This document shows, piece after piece, positions 6,765 through 16,264 of a DNA stretch of 37,927 bases. This DNA comes from a virus, in the IMG/VR virus record IMGVR_UViG_3300036399_000827, positions 1 through 37,927 of that record. One strand, given 5' to 3'. Position 1 is the first letter of the stretch; each line of letters begins with the position of its first letter. The notes under the pieces were generated by a model. That model saw only the letters and a list, made by a program, of their open reading frames with translations. It did not search any database and was not told the origin of the DNA. The translations under genes and the position numbers were made by a program.

Positions 6765-8957
6765 CCCCGTCGCCATCACCGCAGGCAGCAGCGCGCTCCC
6801 GGTGAGCATCGGTGCAGGCTGACGCGGCGCGAGCAGGCCGCCCGACACGTTCTGCGCGTTGCGCGTGCCGATGGACAGTTGCAGCGATTGCAGCGGATCA
6901 GCCACCAAGCCACGCCCGAGCGGCAGGAACCTTGAAATACCCGCGATCCCGTCAAGCGCGCGGCCCAAAACCATCGCGCCGGAATTGCTGTTGTTAACCG
7001 CCGAGCCGACCGGCTGGACTTGCATGTAGCTTGCAACGCGACCCGCTGCACGCATCTGCGCAATCTCCTCGCGGGAGAAGAACGCGGGCAACTTGTTGTC
7101 CAGCGCGTCTAGCGCCTTGTTGTAGGCACTCTGCGAAAACTTGCCTACCTCATCGGCCGCACCGTTTAGCGCCTTGTCCTTTTTCAGATGTTCCACAATG
7201 GCCGAGCGCATCGACTGGAAGGCGTCCGGGTTGCGTTTGAGTTCGCGGGCTAACGCAGCAACGTCGTCCGCATTGGCCGATGGCGACAACACGAACTTTT
7301 GCACAAACTGATCCGGCGCAACGTCGTCCATCGTCGCCTTAATGCTCGGCGCGGACTCTTGCCAAGTGCGGCGCATGCGGGCCACCGAGCGCGCCCGGTC
7401 GAACGCCTTCATTGCCTCGGCGGGTAGCGCGTCGGCCTGCTGCATCGCCGCCGCCTGCGCGCCAGTCGCCACCGCGTTGCCGCCAAACGCCGTTTTGATC
7501 GGTGCGCCTGCGGGCTGGACGCTTTCCAGCGCGTTGCGGACTTGCGCAATGGCGGAACGGGTGTTGCCGTCCTTGCTGCTGCGCGAGGCGGCTGCAAGCG
7601 TCGTCTTAAGGTTGTCAATCACATCCACGTTGAACGGGATGGGGTAGTCCTGCCCGCCAATGACAGCCTTGCCATCGCGGATCTGACGTAGCAGGCCATC
7701 AATCTCAGCGGGCAAAAATGCACCCTTGTTCTGCTTGGCAAGGTTTTCGTATGCCGTGCGCAGGAACGCCTCGCGGTCAAGCGGGATGTCCCGGCCAGCC
7801 GCACCGCGTGCACGGTCGTACAGCGTATTTTCAACGGCGCTATACCGCGCGTCCTTGGCCCCAAGCGTGCCGATAGCGCGCTCGCCTGCGGTGAGCGCAT
7901 CGACGGGCTTGCCGCGCACCGTGTTGAGCGTGTCAATCAGCGTGCGGTTGTTCTGATTCTCGATGCGCGGCAGGCCGTATAGCTCGTCCTGCCCGCTATT
8001 GGCCGCCATTTTGGACAGGTTCTTTTCCCGAGTGATCTGCACCGGGTCGAGCGTCACCATGCCGCGCGTCGGAGTCGCGCCAATCGTCTTGAAGTCAGCC
8101 AGCCGCCGCAGTGCATCCGGGCTGATCTCGTCACCGGCTTGCAGCGTCTTGGCAAGCGCGTTGCGCAGCGAGAAGCGCACCGCCTTCGGCATCGCTTCCC
8201 AATCGACGCCTTGGTTCGTCAAGGCTTGCTGGATCTTGACGTCAATCTCTTGCGCGGTGAGTTTGGGCGTCATCAGACGCGCGCCAGCCTGCATCGTGCG
8301 ATCGAGCGCACCAGGGGCCGCGCCACCGGCCACGGAGCCAAGCAGCGCAGCCGCGAACTCAGCGCCAGGACCGCCGCCCGCTTCCTTGACGGAGCCGCCC
8401 GCCATGCCGCCGCCGGCAGCGGACGACACTTGAACCGCAGGGGCTTGCGACAGGAACTGCCCGGCGCCTCGGGACGCGGCAAGCGCCTTGTCTGAAAACG
8501 TAGCCGCCTCGGATGCCACCATCGGCGCGCCACGAGCCAGCAACTGTCCGAAGCCCATGCCGCCACCGGCCCCGGCCATGAGCTCCGCAGTGCTGCCCGC
8601 CACGCGCTCGGTAGGCGTCTCGGGCGTCGGCAGGCCGATAAAGTCAGCCACGTTTTGCGCCGTCTTGCGCGCCGTCGGCACCGCTGCATCGCGGCCGGTC
8701 CCAATGCGCGCAAGGTTTATAGCGGACGCAATCGGGTCGGACAGCACGCCAACGGCACCGCCAAGCCCTTGGATGCCCGCGCGAGCGGTTAGCCCGAGCT
8801 GGCGCGGGATGCCAGTCAGGAATTCGCCCGCAGTCTGCACGGCTTCCTTCTTGGGTTCGCCCGCTAGGACTTTGAGCCCGTCAGCGGACATCATCCGAAG
8901 GTCGCCGCGCTCAATGGCGCGCAGGTCGTCCGTGCTTAGCTTCGAAAGGTCCATCAT
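6747..8957 (-). CDS. Large DNA-ejection (internal virion) protein
   Basis: A 736-residue protein in the position of the largest ejection protein of P22-like phages. It opens MMDLSKLSTDDLRAIERGDL, an N-terminal pattern I associate with phage internal virion proteins. Residues about 40-220 are rich in Gly and Ala helices that could insert in membranes (ELMAGAGGGMGFGQLL), the centre is helical, and the C-terminus ends hydrophobic (SALLPAVMATGLLSAP). The two candidate starts are ATG 8957 (ATGA overlap) and ATG 8954, which has better spacing to GGAG. It would be injected with DNA into the cell envelope. Confidence 0.7.
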   Translation of the reverse strand: MMDLSKLSTDDLRAIERGDLRMMSADGLKVLAGEPKKEAVQTAGEFLTGIPRQLGLTARAGIQGLGGAVGVLSDPIASAINLARIGTGRDAAVPTARKTAQNVADFIGLPTPETPTERVAGSTAELMAGAGGGMGFGQLLARGAPMVASEAATFSDKALAASRGAGQFLSQAPAVQVSSAAGGGMAGGSVKEAGGGPGAEFAAALLGSVAGGAAPGALDRTMQAGARLMTPKLTAQEIDVKIQQALTNQGVDWEAMPKAVRFSLRNALAKTLQAGDEISPDALRRLADFKTIGATPTRGMVTLDPVQITREKNLSKMAANSGQDELYGLPRIENQNNRTLIDTLNTVRGKPVDALTAGERAIGTLGAKDARYSAVENTLYDRARGAAGRDIPLDREAFLRTAYENLAKQNKGAFLPAEIDGLLRQIRDGKAVIGGQDYPIPFNVDVIDNLKTTLAAASRSSKDGNTRSAIAQVRNALESVQPAGAPIKTAFGGNAVATGAQAAAMQQADALPAEAMKAFDRARSVARMRRTWQESAPSIKATMDDVAPDQFVQKFVLSPSANADDVAALARELKRNPDAFQSMRSAIVEHLKKDKALNGAADEVGKFSQSAYNKALDALDNKLPAFFSREEIAQMRAAGRVASYMQVQPVGSAVNNSNSGAMVLGRALDGIAGISRFLPLGRGLVADPLQSLQLSIGTRNAQNVSGGLLAPRQPAPMLTGSALLPAVMATGLLSAP

Positions 8958-10354
8958 CGCGCTCCGCCACCGCGACGCGAAAGCTCTTGCCGCGCGAGTT
9001 CTCTAAGGTCAGATTGGCCACCGCCGCGATTGCCGCCATTGCCGCCTACGCCCGTAATCGGAACAAAGACGTTCTGCGGGTTTGCCCCGCGTTGCGTAGC
9101 AATTCCTTCGTACGTCTGTCGCGCTGCGTTGTACTCGGTTTCGTACGACGACAGCCTACCCCGCGCTTCTTGAAGGATCTGCGTGCGCGTTGCGGGGGTC
9201 AGCTTCCCGCCCATGCCAGTCAGGCTAGCCGCTTGACCCTTGAGCCATTCTGGGATGGTTTGGCTGCGGGCGATCGTGTCGTACTCGCCTTCGCGAACAA
9301 CCGAATCCGGGTCGTACAGCTTTGCAAGGCCGTACACAAGGTTGATGTCAGCCTGCTTGTTGTTGCGGGTCGATGCATCAACGATGGCGTTATACGCGGG
9401 CGCCGCGTTGATAAATTTCTTGGTCTGCGGGAGGTCATTAAACTCCTTGCGAAGATCGGTTTCTAGCTTGCTGACATCAAGCGGCGCAAGCGGCTTCAGA
9501 TCGGCTCCCATAGCGGGCACCGCAACTCCGCTCGGGGCGTCTGCGGTCGGTCGGTATACCCAAGCCCCTCGCGCGCTGTCCCAAACGGGCTTTGCGTTGT
9601 TGGATTGCTCAACGCCAAGGCGTTGCCGCGCAACCGCATTGCTCGCCATCTCGCCCGGCGTCATGGTCTTGCCGACCGAGCCCGTCTGCTGCGCGGTGTA
9701 CGGGTCGAACACGCCAAGCGCGCCGCCTGTGTCCTGAAATTTCTTCTCGTACGCTTTAGGCAGCGCGTCGCCGATGAACCCGCCGAACTTGTCACGCATG
9801 CGGTTCACGGGCCGCCCGTCTGGGCCGGTCGTCTCGATCGTGCCGGCAACCTCGGAGCGCCCGAAGTCCTGCGCCTCAACAACCTTGCGCAAATCGTCCA
9901 AGTTGCCGCCCGCCGCTAAGTACTGCGCGGCCATTGCCGGGGTGACGCGCGAGGTGCCGGCTTGCGGCGGAACGTAGCCCGCGGGCGCCGCGCCACGCAT
10001 CGCGATATTGGCGTCCCGAAAGCCCATCTGCGGGCCTGCGAACTGCGCAAGCACGTTGCGCTGAGCGTCGGCTTGCAACTGCTTTTGAGCGAGCGCCGCA
10101 CGCTGCGCCTCAGCCAGCGCTTTGCGCTGTTCGGTCTGCGCGCCAAACTCGCCAATCTGCGCCTGCAACAGTTGCTCGCGCAGCGCGTCCTGCTGTGCCT
10201 GCCGCTTCAGCTGATTCGCCTGCAGCGCGTTCTGGTTGAACGCATCAAGCCCGGCCGCAAGACCGCCGCCCATAGCACGCGGGCGCATCAACGCAGTGCC
10301 GAGCCCAAGCAAGCCCTGCCCGATCGGGTCCGGGTTGTAGTCCAGCAAGCCCAT
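8954..10354 (-). CDS. Probable DNA-ejection protein
   Basis: A 466-residue protein. I chose ATG 10354, which overlaps the preceding stop and has GGAG about ten bases upstream, rather than the earlier ATG 10384. It begins MGLLDYNPDPIGQGLLGLGT, followed by an Ala/Gln-rich coiled coil (about residues 40-100, QLKRQAQQDALREQLLQAQI). The middle contains PDSVVREGEYDTIARSQTIP, a motif seen in many podophage internal proteins. The Gly/Arg-rich tail looks disordered. Its place between two other candidate ejection proteins supports the role; no catalytic residues are evident. Confidence 0.65.
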   Translation of the reverse strand: MGLLDYNPDPIGQGLLGLGTALMRPRAMGGGLAAGLDAFNQNALQANQLKRQAQQDALREQLLQAQIGEFGAQTEQRKALAEAQRAALAQKQLQADAQRNVLAQFAGPQMGFRDANIAMRGAAPAGYVPPQAGTSRVTPAMAAQYLAAGGNLDDLRKVVEAQDFGRSEVAGTIETTGPDGRPVNRMRDKFGGFIGDALPKAYEKKFQDTGGALGVFDPYTAQQTGSVGKTMTPGEMASNAVARQRLGVEQSNNAKPVWDSARGAWVYRPTADAPSGVAVPAMGADLKPLAPLDVSKLETDLRKEFNDLPQTKKFINAAPAYNAIVDASTRNNKQADINLVYGLAKLYDPDSVVREGEYDTIARSQTIPEWLKGQAASLTGMGGKLTPATRTQILQEARGRLSSYETEYNAARQTYEGIATQRGANPQNVFVPITGVGGNGGNRGGGQSDLRELARQELSRRGGGAR

Positions 10355-11850
10355 TATCGACGCGCTCCAAAAATGTTGGACCACAAGCCAGCCCCAGCCG
10401 CAGCGCCGCCTAGCCCGGACAGGAAGTTGTTCGGAGCTTGCACGTTCTGCGTTTGCGTGTTGTTCGTCATGCCCGTACCAGTGTTCGACGCTGTAGAGCC
10501 AAACGACGGGTTGATCGCCTGCCCGAACTGCTGATTAGCCATGAACGGCCGCTGGAACTGGTCCGCGCCGAACCCCGCAAGCGCCTGGGCGTTGTTCGTG
10601 CCGAACTGGCCAAAGTTCAGCGAGCCGCGAGAGGCGTTGTCCTGCGCCGCACGCTCGGTGTTGTAGTTGTTGGCGTACAGGTTCGACATCGTGGAGCCGA
10701 GCGCGTCCGCGTAGTTGCGGTCCTGCATGCCAAGCGTTTGCCCGAAACCGGACTTCGCGAGCACGCTGTTGCCGTCGTTGTTGTAGCCGGTGAACACCCC
10801 CGCGCGAGTGCCAGTGGCGTAAGCGTCGCCCATGCGGCGGCCGATGTTGTCTGCGACGCTATCGAGGTACGGATTCTTGCCAAGCATGCCGCCGCCGATG
10901 ACGTTTGCCTGCTGCGCGCGGGCCTGATTGACTAGCGGATCGCCCTGCGTCGCGTACTGACTCAGCAGGCCGCCGGCGGTGTCCAGGCTCGCATTGGTTG
11001 TCGGCGCGTTGGCGAGTTGCTGCGCGCGACCCACGTAGTCCTGCGCGTACCCCTGGAGCCATGGCGCAAGCGATTGCGACGACGAGCTCGACGTCAACGT
11101 ATTGCCGTTTGTGCTCTGCGTGCTGCTGATGTCGCCATTGCCCGCAACACCAGCAAGCGCACCAAGGCCCGCCGCACCGAGCGCGCCAAGACCCGAGCCG
11201 CCCAGCAGCCCAGATACGCCACTGCCGATCCCAGACAGCGCGCTTCCGGCCGCGCCTAGCGAGCCGAGCAGGCCACCGCCGCCTGCAGCAGCGCCACCAG
11301 CACCGGCAGCACCAGCACCGCCGCCAAGGGCCGCTGCAGCCTCTGCAAGCGACATCCCGCCACCCGCCGACGGCAACCCGGCAAGGGCCGCCTCTAACGT
11401 CATGCCGCCAGCACCTGCGCCAGCACCGGCAGCAGCTCCACCGCCGAGCAGCCCAGGCAGGTACGCCGCACCAAGCCCCAGCCCGGCCATACCAGCGAGG
11501 TACGGCGCGGCGTTGCTTGCCGCGTTTTGCACGAGGTCTCCAAATGACCGCTCGCGCTCAAAACCTAGATCCTGCGTGCCGTTAGGGCTCACCTGCCAGC
11601 GCTGAATGCCACCGTTTGCGTCGTTCGTTCCCTGCGCAACCGTGAATTGACCGTTGCTAGAGTCGAAGAACACATTCCTGCCATCGGGCAGATTGAAGTA
11701 CGGATCTCTCTGCCCTTCCGCGTTCTCGTATCCAACGATGGAGTACCCGCCGCCCTCGCCAGTCGATGCGTAGATAGGCGCGCCGGTCGCGCCGGCGCCC
11801 GCCATTTGTCGCGGGTCCATGTACAGGGCCATCAACTCGTCATACGTCAT
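10354..11850 (-). CDS. Gly/Ala-rich virion protein, probable ejection protein
   Basis: A 498-residue protein starting at ATG 11850 in an ATGA overlap with the gene upstream. Residues about 1-110 form a beta-rich head that includes RDPYFNLPDGRNVFFDSSNG. Then comes a stretch of about 130 residues made almost only of Gly, Ala, Leu and Ser (likely membrane-active or flexible), and a C-terminal Asn/Gln-rich part (NYADALGSTMSNLYANNYNT). P22-type ejection proteins are similarly low in complexity. High GC and repeat content create long false ORFs on the other strand. Confidence 0.6.
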   Translation of the reverse strand: MTYDELMALYMDPRQMAGAGATGAPIYASTGEGGGYSIVGYENAEGQRDPYFNLPDGRNVFFDSSNGQFTVAQGTNDANGGIQRWQVSPNGTQDLGFERERSFGDLVQNAASNAAPYLAGMAGLGLGAAYLPGLLGGGAAAGAGAGAGGMTLEAALAGLPSAGGGMSLAEAAAALGGGAGAAGAGGAAAGGGGLLGSLGAAGSALSGIGSGVSGLLGGSGLGALGAAGLGALAGVAGNGDISSTQSTNGNTLTSSSSSQSLAPWLQGYAQDYVGRAQQLANAPTTNASLDTAGGLLSQYATQGDPLVNQARAQQANVIGGGMLGKNPYLDSVADNIGRRMGDAYATGTRAGVFTGYNNDGNSVLAKSGFGQTLGMQDRNYADALGSTMSNLYANNYNTERAAQDNASRGSLNFGQFGTNNAQALAGFGADQFQRPFMANQQFGQAINPSFGSTASNTGTGMTNNTQTQNVQAPNNFLSGLGGAAAGAGLWSNIFGARR

Positions 11851-12092
11851 TTTGCAGCCCACCCTGTTGCGAGACCATCCCCGCTTTCTTTAACGTACAA
11901 GCTCGTCCCCACCCCGCCATCGGTGCGCAGGTACAGCGAGCCTCGATTAGCAAAAATCTTCCCAGCGGGCGAGCCAGCGCCGACAAAAACATAACCGGCT
12001 AGCACGTTAACTTCTTGCGCCAACTCTCGGATAACGCTCTGCGGCTCGATCGGCAATTCGCCAATGCGGCTGTCTACATAGACGCGCGGCAT
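11847..12092 (-). CDS. Small virion-associated protein, 81 aa
   Basis: An 81-residue protein coupled on both sides (TGATG and ATGA). It contains AGSPAGKIFANRGSLYLRTD, then GGVGTSLYVKESG and GDGLATGW. This G-S-L-Y-x-R-T-D-G-G-x-G-T-S-x-Y-V-K-E-S pattern is common near the ends of phage tail and decoration proteins, where it forms a small beta structure. It probably binds the tail hub encoded just upstream or the virion surface. Confidence 0.65.
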   Translation of the reverse strand: MPRVYVDSRIGELPIEPQSVIRELAQEVNVLAGYVFVGAGSPAGKIFANRGSLYLRTDGGVGTSLYVKESGDGLATGWAAK

Positions 12093-13540
12093 CAGCGCTT
12101 ACCCGCCGCCTGCGGACCGACGGAGAATCCCGTCACTTCGTATTTGCCGGTATGAGAAAACTTCATTCGATGCCATCGCGCTGCGTGCGATACGTCGTAT
12201 TTGCCGCTGACTCTGGGTACCGTAGACCCTGGCGTAAGCGTGTCGCCAAGATCCATTCGATGCGTGTGCGTCATGGTTGCCGTTGCCGGCGCAGATAGAA
12301 ACCGAACGCGCCCGCGCATCATTGACGTGACAGAATCATCGTCTCCAATGTCGCCTGTCGTAAAAGACGACACCCCAGGCTCTCCACCGCCAACAACCTT
12401 TATCTTCCGGTCTGTTTTGTCAATCACGGCCAGAGGCAAGTAGTAAAAGTTTGGCGTCGGCGACCCTGGTGCGTTAACAAACTCGAAACGAATCTCGAAC
12501 GCGCATGCAGCGTTCGTAGAAAACGCCCCCCATTTGTCAGTGTCAATGTGATAAGCAAGACCGAAAGGCTGCCCGTTATCGCTGTTTGACAAGTAAAACC
12601 GAACGCAACGCCGTACTTTATCCCATCGCGCATAGATCGCAGGGTTGAAGAAGAACGGCCCGCACTTCTCATTGATGTAGTTCCAGGGCGCCGAACCGAT
12701 CCGGTTAACGCTTGCCCCGTCGTACACATAGAACCCGTCAGGCCCAAGCCAGTACAGCCTATTCTCAGCCTCGCAAACTGCATTCCTACCCACCAGCCCA
12801 ATCGACCGGCTAATCAGCGGGAATGACCAAGTGTTCGCTGTTGCTCCGGTGTAGTCGCCTCGGTACATCGACGTCGTTTTGAAGGCAATGATACTGTCTC
12901 GATAAGACACGAGCCTAACAATGCTGCCTGACGTTGCCGTCAACCGCCCGCGTGCACATTGCGTAGCAATATCTGGCGTCCAACTCGTGTGGTTTTCCAG
13001 AGCGGAGCACCACCAACCATCCTCATATGGCCATGCAGCGTTGTAGAACGGACTAAAACAAGCAGTCATTACGAAGTTCTTGTTTACCGCAATAGTCCTT
13101 GCTGACGGGGCGCCTGACACATCTGCAAACCGGGTATACGGGGTTCCCATGGATTGCAGGATGTTTGCGCCGTTGACAGCCAAGGCAAACTCCTGGAACT
13201 GTGCAAACTGCCATCCATCAATACCGCTGACGTACGCTCCAGACAATCGCGACACATCCTGCGCAAGATTTGGCGGGAATATGTCAAGCAGGTACAACTT
13301 TCCACCTGAGCCGACATAAACGCGGATCTGGCCATCCTGAAAATAAAGTGTGTTTGCCCCTTCTGAATAGTTGGTGGCCGTCGCCGGCATTGTCATTGGA
13401 TAGGTGCTGGAATCTACTTCCGCACCGTCCGGAGCATAGCCACGCACTGTAGGAATAAGGTTTTCAACTTCAGCAATAACCCCAGGCGTAGTCGGATCGG
13501 CGTCTGGAAGCCACGAAATCAGCGGGACGTTAGGCGTCAT
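12092..13540 (-). CDS. Tail hub / packaged-DNA stabilization protein (gp10-like)
   Basis: A 482-residue beta-rich protein with the order of features seen in podophage tail hub proteins that close the portal: an N-terminal NVPLISWLPDADPTTPG, repeated blade-like segments with W-x-F motifs (about 100-330), and a C-terminal beta domain. P22 gp10 is of similar length (about 470 residues), and the position after adaptor and head genes fits. Sequence identity to gp10 is not something I can judge by eye. Starts in an ATGA overlap with the LamG protein gene. Confidence 0.6.
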   Translation of the reverse strand: MTPNVPLISWLPDADPTTPGVIAEVENLIPTVRGYAPDGAEVDSSTYPMTMPATATNYSEGANTLYFQDGQIRVYVGSGGKLYLLDIFPPNLAQDVSRLSGAYVSGIDGWQFAQFQEFALAVNGANILQSMGTPYTRFADVSGAPSARTIAVNKNFVMTACFSPFYNAAWPYEDGWWCSALENHTSWTPDIATQCARGRLTATSGSIVRLVSYRDSIIAFKTTSMYRGDYTGATANTWSFPLISRSIGLVGRNAVCEAENRLYWLGPDGFYVYDGASVNRIGSAPWNYINEKCGPFFFNPAIYARWDKVRRCVRFYLSNSDNGQPFGLAYHIDTDKWGAFSTNAACAFEIRFEFVNAPGSPTPNFYYLPLAVIDKTDRKIKVVGGGEPGVSSFTTGDIGDDDSVTSMMRGRVRFLSAPATATMTHTHRMDLGDTLTPGSTVPRVSGKYDVSHAARWHRMKFSHTGKYEVTGFSVGPQAAGKR

Positions 13541-14607
13541 GTCGTTCTCGGGACGCGAATCCAGACTTCAGCGTCGCGCGGAACCCGCGTCCACACGTTA
13601 CTACTAATGGATGCGTCCGATACGGTTACCGGAACCGTTAAATCAGCCGATGCGCTAGAGTTTGTGGCTCGAACAACGATGCTATATGAGCCGGCCGCGC
13701 CTGTAGGCGTTCCGCTAATAACGCCATTTGATGCGTTGACGTTTGCCCAGCCTGGGCCGCTTGCTTTTGAATACGTTACATCTGCACCAGACAACAGAAT
13801 CGGCGCGTAGCTAAACGCAATTCCTACCGTCGCAGTTTGCGGATTGGCAGTTCCCCATATAGGGCCAGCATAGATTGGCAGCGTGTCAAGTCCCGTTAGT
13901 ACGGCCCCAAAGACCGGCATGTCCGCGGACGTTGCCGGCGCTGAATTCATGTACCCAAAAGTGCCAAACCCCTGATTCGGCTCAATTGCCGTGCTGATTG
14001 AGGCGTCAGCAAATGAGTGGTACGACAGCAGCGAGACCGTGCTTACCGGTGCGCCCTGCCCTGCCTCTGCCGTTAACTCGGCGGCGGACAATGCTCGGTT
14101 GTAGACCTTTAGGTGCGCGAGTAGACCATTGAACCAATACGTCGTGCCGTAGGGGGCGTCGCCGAACTGAATCGACGAGAATGCCGTGTTATCCGGAGGC
14201 GTGGCGCTCGCGCTGTTTAACACCGCCTGGAAGGCCAGAGACCCAGAGCCAACGGGCTTGTGATAAATCCGGAGCCCGCTCGCTCCATAACCCACGCCTA
14301 CAAGCGCCCAAAAGAACCAATTGGCTCCTGCAGCGCCTCCCGCCGTAACCGTAGCAACGTCAGGCGAAAACGCGTTGTAGTAGTTGTCCGCAGCACGAAG
14401 CCCGGTTCCGGATGCACCGGCTAACAGCGCAGCTTCCGCAACAGAGGTTGTAAGACTGGCCGTCTGAGTGTATGCAATTGTTGCTTGACGGGCAGGCGCC
14501 GCCGTCAACAGCTTGGCAAACCCGCATAGCGTGAACGCGTTATGGGCGCTGGGAAGGCTGGTCGTTCGCCGAAGCGCGGTCTTGTCGCCGGTGAATTGGA
14601 TGCTCAT
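13537..14607 (-). CDS. Tail/virion surface protein with LamG-like and Ig-like domains
   Basis: A 356-residue protein. Residues about 25-190 look like a LamG/concanavalin-like jelly roll, ending in the signature LLAHLKVYNRALSAAELTAE. Residues about 250-330 form a putative-Ig (He_PIG-type) domain with GISGTP-like NGVISGTPTGAAGSYSIVV. The C-terminus carries a short duplicated VPRDAEVWIRVPR element. Such proteins bind surface glycans or decorate virions. GAGG precedes the ATG. It lies between the fibronectin-domain protein and the tail hub genes. Confidence 0.7.
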   Translation of the reverse strand: MSIQFTGDKTALRRTTSLPSAHNAFTLCGFAKLLTAAPARQATIAYTQTASLTTSVAEAALLAGASGTGLRAADNYYNAFSPDVATVTAGGAAGANWFFWALVGVGYGASGLRIYHKPVGSGSLAFQAVLNSASATPPDNTAFSSIQFGDAPYGTTYWFNGLLAHLKVYNRALSAAELTAEAGQGAPVSTVSLLSYHSFADASISTAIEPNQGFGTFGYMNSAPATSADMPVFGAVLTGLDTLPIYAGPIWGTANPQTATVGIAFSYAPILLSGADVTYSKASGPGWANVNASNGVISGTPTGAAGSYSIVVRATNSSASADLTVPVTVSDASISSNVWTRVPRDAEVWIRVPRTT

Positions 14608-14616
14608 ATTTGCGCC

Positions 14617-16263
14617 TCAGACAAACGGGGGGGGATTCGCTACAAGCCACGTAGCAGTAACCGACGGGGTTTGCGGCACGGATGGCGGCAACCCGGTTAG
14701 CACAACCCCCAACACAATCGGCTTCCACGTTGTCTCGAGTTGGACAAGGCGCGATTGCCCCGGCGTACCAAGCCGCCCCTGCTGATCGTAGAAATCCACG
14801 CCTAGCATTGCCCCAATTTGCAGCCCTGCAGGCACAGAGCCTGAACCGGTGTCGGTAATCAGTCGCGCCCAAAACACTGCCGCGAACGCGACGGTTCGCG
14901 CCGATGTCGCCGAAACGGACAATGCTTGACTCGGATCGGGCGTGTTCAGCTCGACCAAACACTGCCCAAGCGATAACCCAACGCCCCTAAAACTGATTCC
15001 GCCAGACGCTTCGGCGCGCGCCTCAATTGGATTGGCGTTAATGGCAAAAGTTGCTCCGACCGGCGTTCCGGTGTAATCCATCACGTTGCCGCTGACACGT
15101 AACCCACCTAGGTTGTTTAGGCCATAGGTCGGCACTTGTGCAGGTCCATAAACCAGCGTCCACGGATTTGTAAGCGCGTCGACTTTGACGGCGGCTTGGC
15201 AGTCACGAATCTGGATCCGCCAGTTTCCAGCGGGTTGCAACGCTCCTTTGGGCGGCATAAACCACGGCCACAGCACAAATGAGTTTGCGTTTCGGCCCGA
15301 TGACGCCTGCCGGGTGACTATGTAGTTTGCGTCTGTCGTCCCGACGCCCGGCTCGCTTTGCCCGAACCGTACCGGATCAATGTTTGAGCCGTACGGCGAC
15401 GTCTGGAAATAGTCGGAAATGTCCCAAAGGCTGTTAATCCAGTCCGTTGCGCCAGCCGTATTCCCGGGCGGGAAATCGTTTAACGATGTCATGCACGTGG
15501 CATACGCCTGCGCTAGCGTGTAAGCAACGTTGGCCGCAGCAACAAACGAGGCGTTTGGAGTCTGTTCGTATACAACCACCGGCACCCCACCTCGCTGGCC
15601 GTAAACGAGGGCTCGATAATAGTAGGTGGTTCCAGCTGTCAGGCCAGTGGCAGTCCAGCTAAACGTACCTGCAATCGCGCTAGTGGCAGGCAACGACAAC
15701 CACGACCCGCTATTCTCGTCGGTAGTGGTTTGAAACAGCATTAGCGCGCCGGCAGGTATTGCACCGCCAACGACTACTGATAGCGTTGCACTGCTAGATG
15801 CAATGTTGCTAACCGCCAATCCGGTCAGCGTGACACGATCAAACTCCGGGCTATTCAGAAAAAAATCGCCCATCGACACCGACCCGCCTGCAAGCAAATT
15901 GCTAGACAGAATCGCAGGCCCCGCACCGCCAGTAGCAGTTACATCCGTTGCAATGTATTTTCCGGAGTCGGCAGCGTTGATGACGTAATGCTCCCAGGTC
16001 CCAGACGATATAGCCGCTGCAGCAATCAATGTCTGAGTGGCTGCACCGGAAACCGCAAACCCGCTACCGACAATCGGCAAAAGCCCAGAGCATTGCGCTT
16101 GCCAAACCGTGACACCGTTACGCACCAGCCGGCGCAGATAGTTGGTTCCAATCTGCCCTTGCAGATACTGTAAGTACGCGGAGTTCTTAAAACCTCCCTG
16201 CGCCTGATTTGCAGCCGATGTAGCGCCAATGGACAGCGCGTCGGGTAGCTTTGTGACCGGCAT
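14617..16263 (-). CDS. Tail accessory protein with a fibronectin-III-like domain
   Basis: A 548-residue beta-rich protein. Residues about 145-225 read as a fibronectin type III-like domain, ending TGLTAGTTYYYRALVYGQRG. The N-terminal part (MPVTKLPDALSIGATSAANQ) probably docks to the virion and the C-terminal 300 residues, rich in Trp and Pro, look like further beta domains. It follows the adaptor gene by one base, so it is probably part of the tail machine or a fibre. No hydrolase motif is visible. Confidence 0.6.
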   Translation of the reverse strand: MPVTKLPDALSIGATSAANQAQGGFKNSAYLQYLQGQIGTNYLRRLVRNGVTVWQAQCSGLLPIVGSGFAVSGAATQTLIAAAAISSGTWEHYVINAADSGKYIATDVTATGGAGPAILSSNLLAGGSVSMGDFFLNSPEFDRVTLTGLAVSNIASSSATLSVVVGGAIPAGALMLFQTTTDENSGSWLSLPATSAIAGTFSWTATGLTAGTTYYYRALVYGQRGGVPVVVYEQTPNASFVAAANVAYTLAQAYATCMTSLNDFPPGNTAGATDWINSLWDISDYFQTSPYGSNIDPVRFGQSEPGVGTTDANYIVTRQASSGRNANSFVLWPWFMPPKGALQPAGNWRIQIRDCQAAVKVDALTNPWTLVYGPAQVPTYGLNNLGGLRVSGNVMDYTGTPVGATFAINANPIEARAEASGGISFRGVGLSLGQCLVELNTPDPSQALSVSATSARTVAFAAVFWARLITDTGSGSVPAGLQIGAMLGVDFYDQQGRLGTPGQSRLVQLETTWKPIVLGVVLTGLPPSVPQTPSVTATWLVANPPPFV

Positions 16264-16264
16264 G

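Noticed and set aside
11102-11605. Plus-strand Pro/Ala-rich ORF
   Set aside because: Antisense of the Gly/Ala-rich segment of the ejection protein; composition mirrors the real gene.
13625-13641. Palindrome ACGGTT-ACC-GG-AACCGT-like word as a third operator copy
   Set aside because: It lies inside the LamG/Ig-like protein gene, is not the same 14-mer and has no promoter around it.
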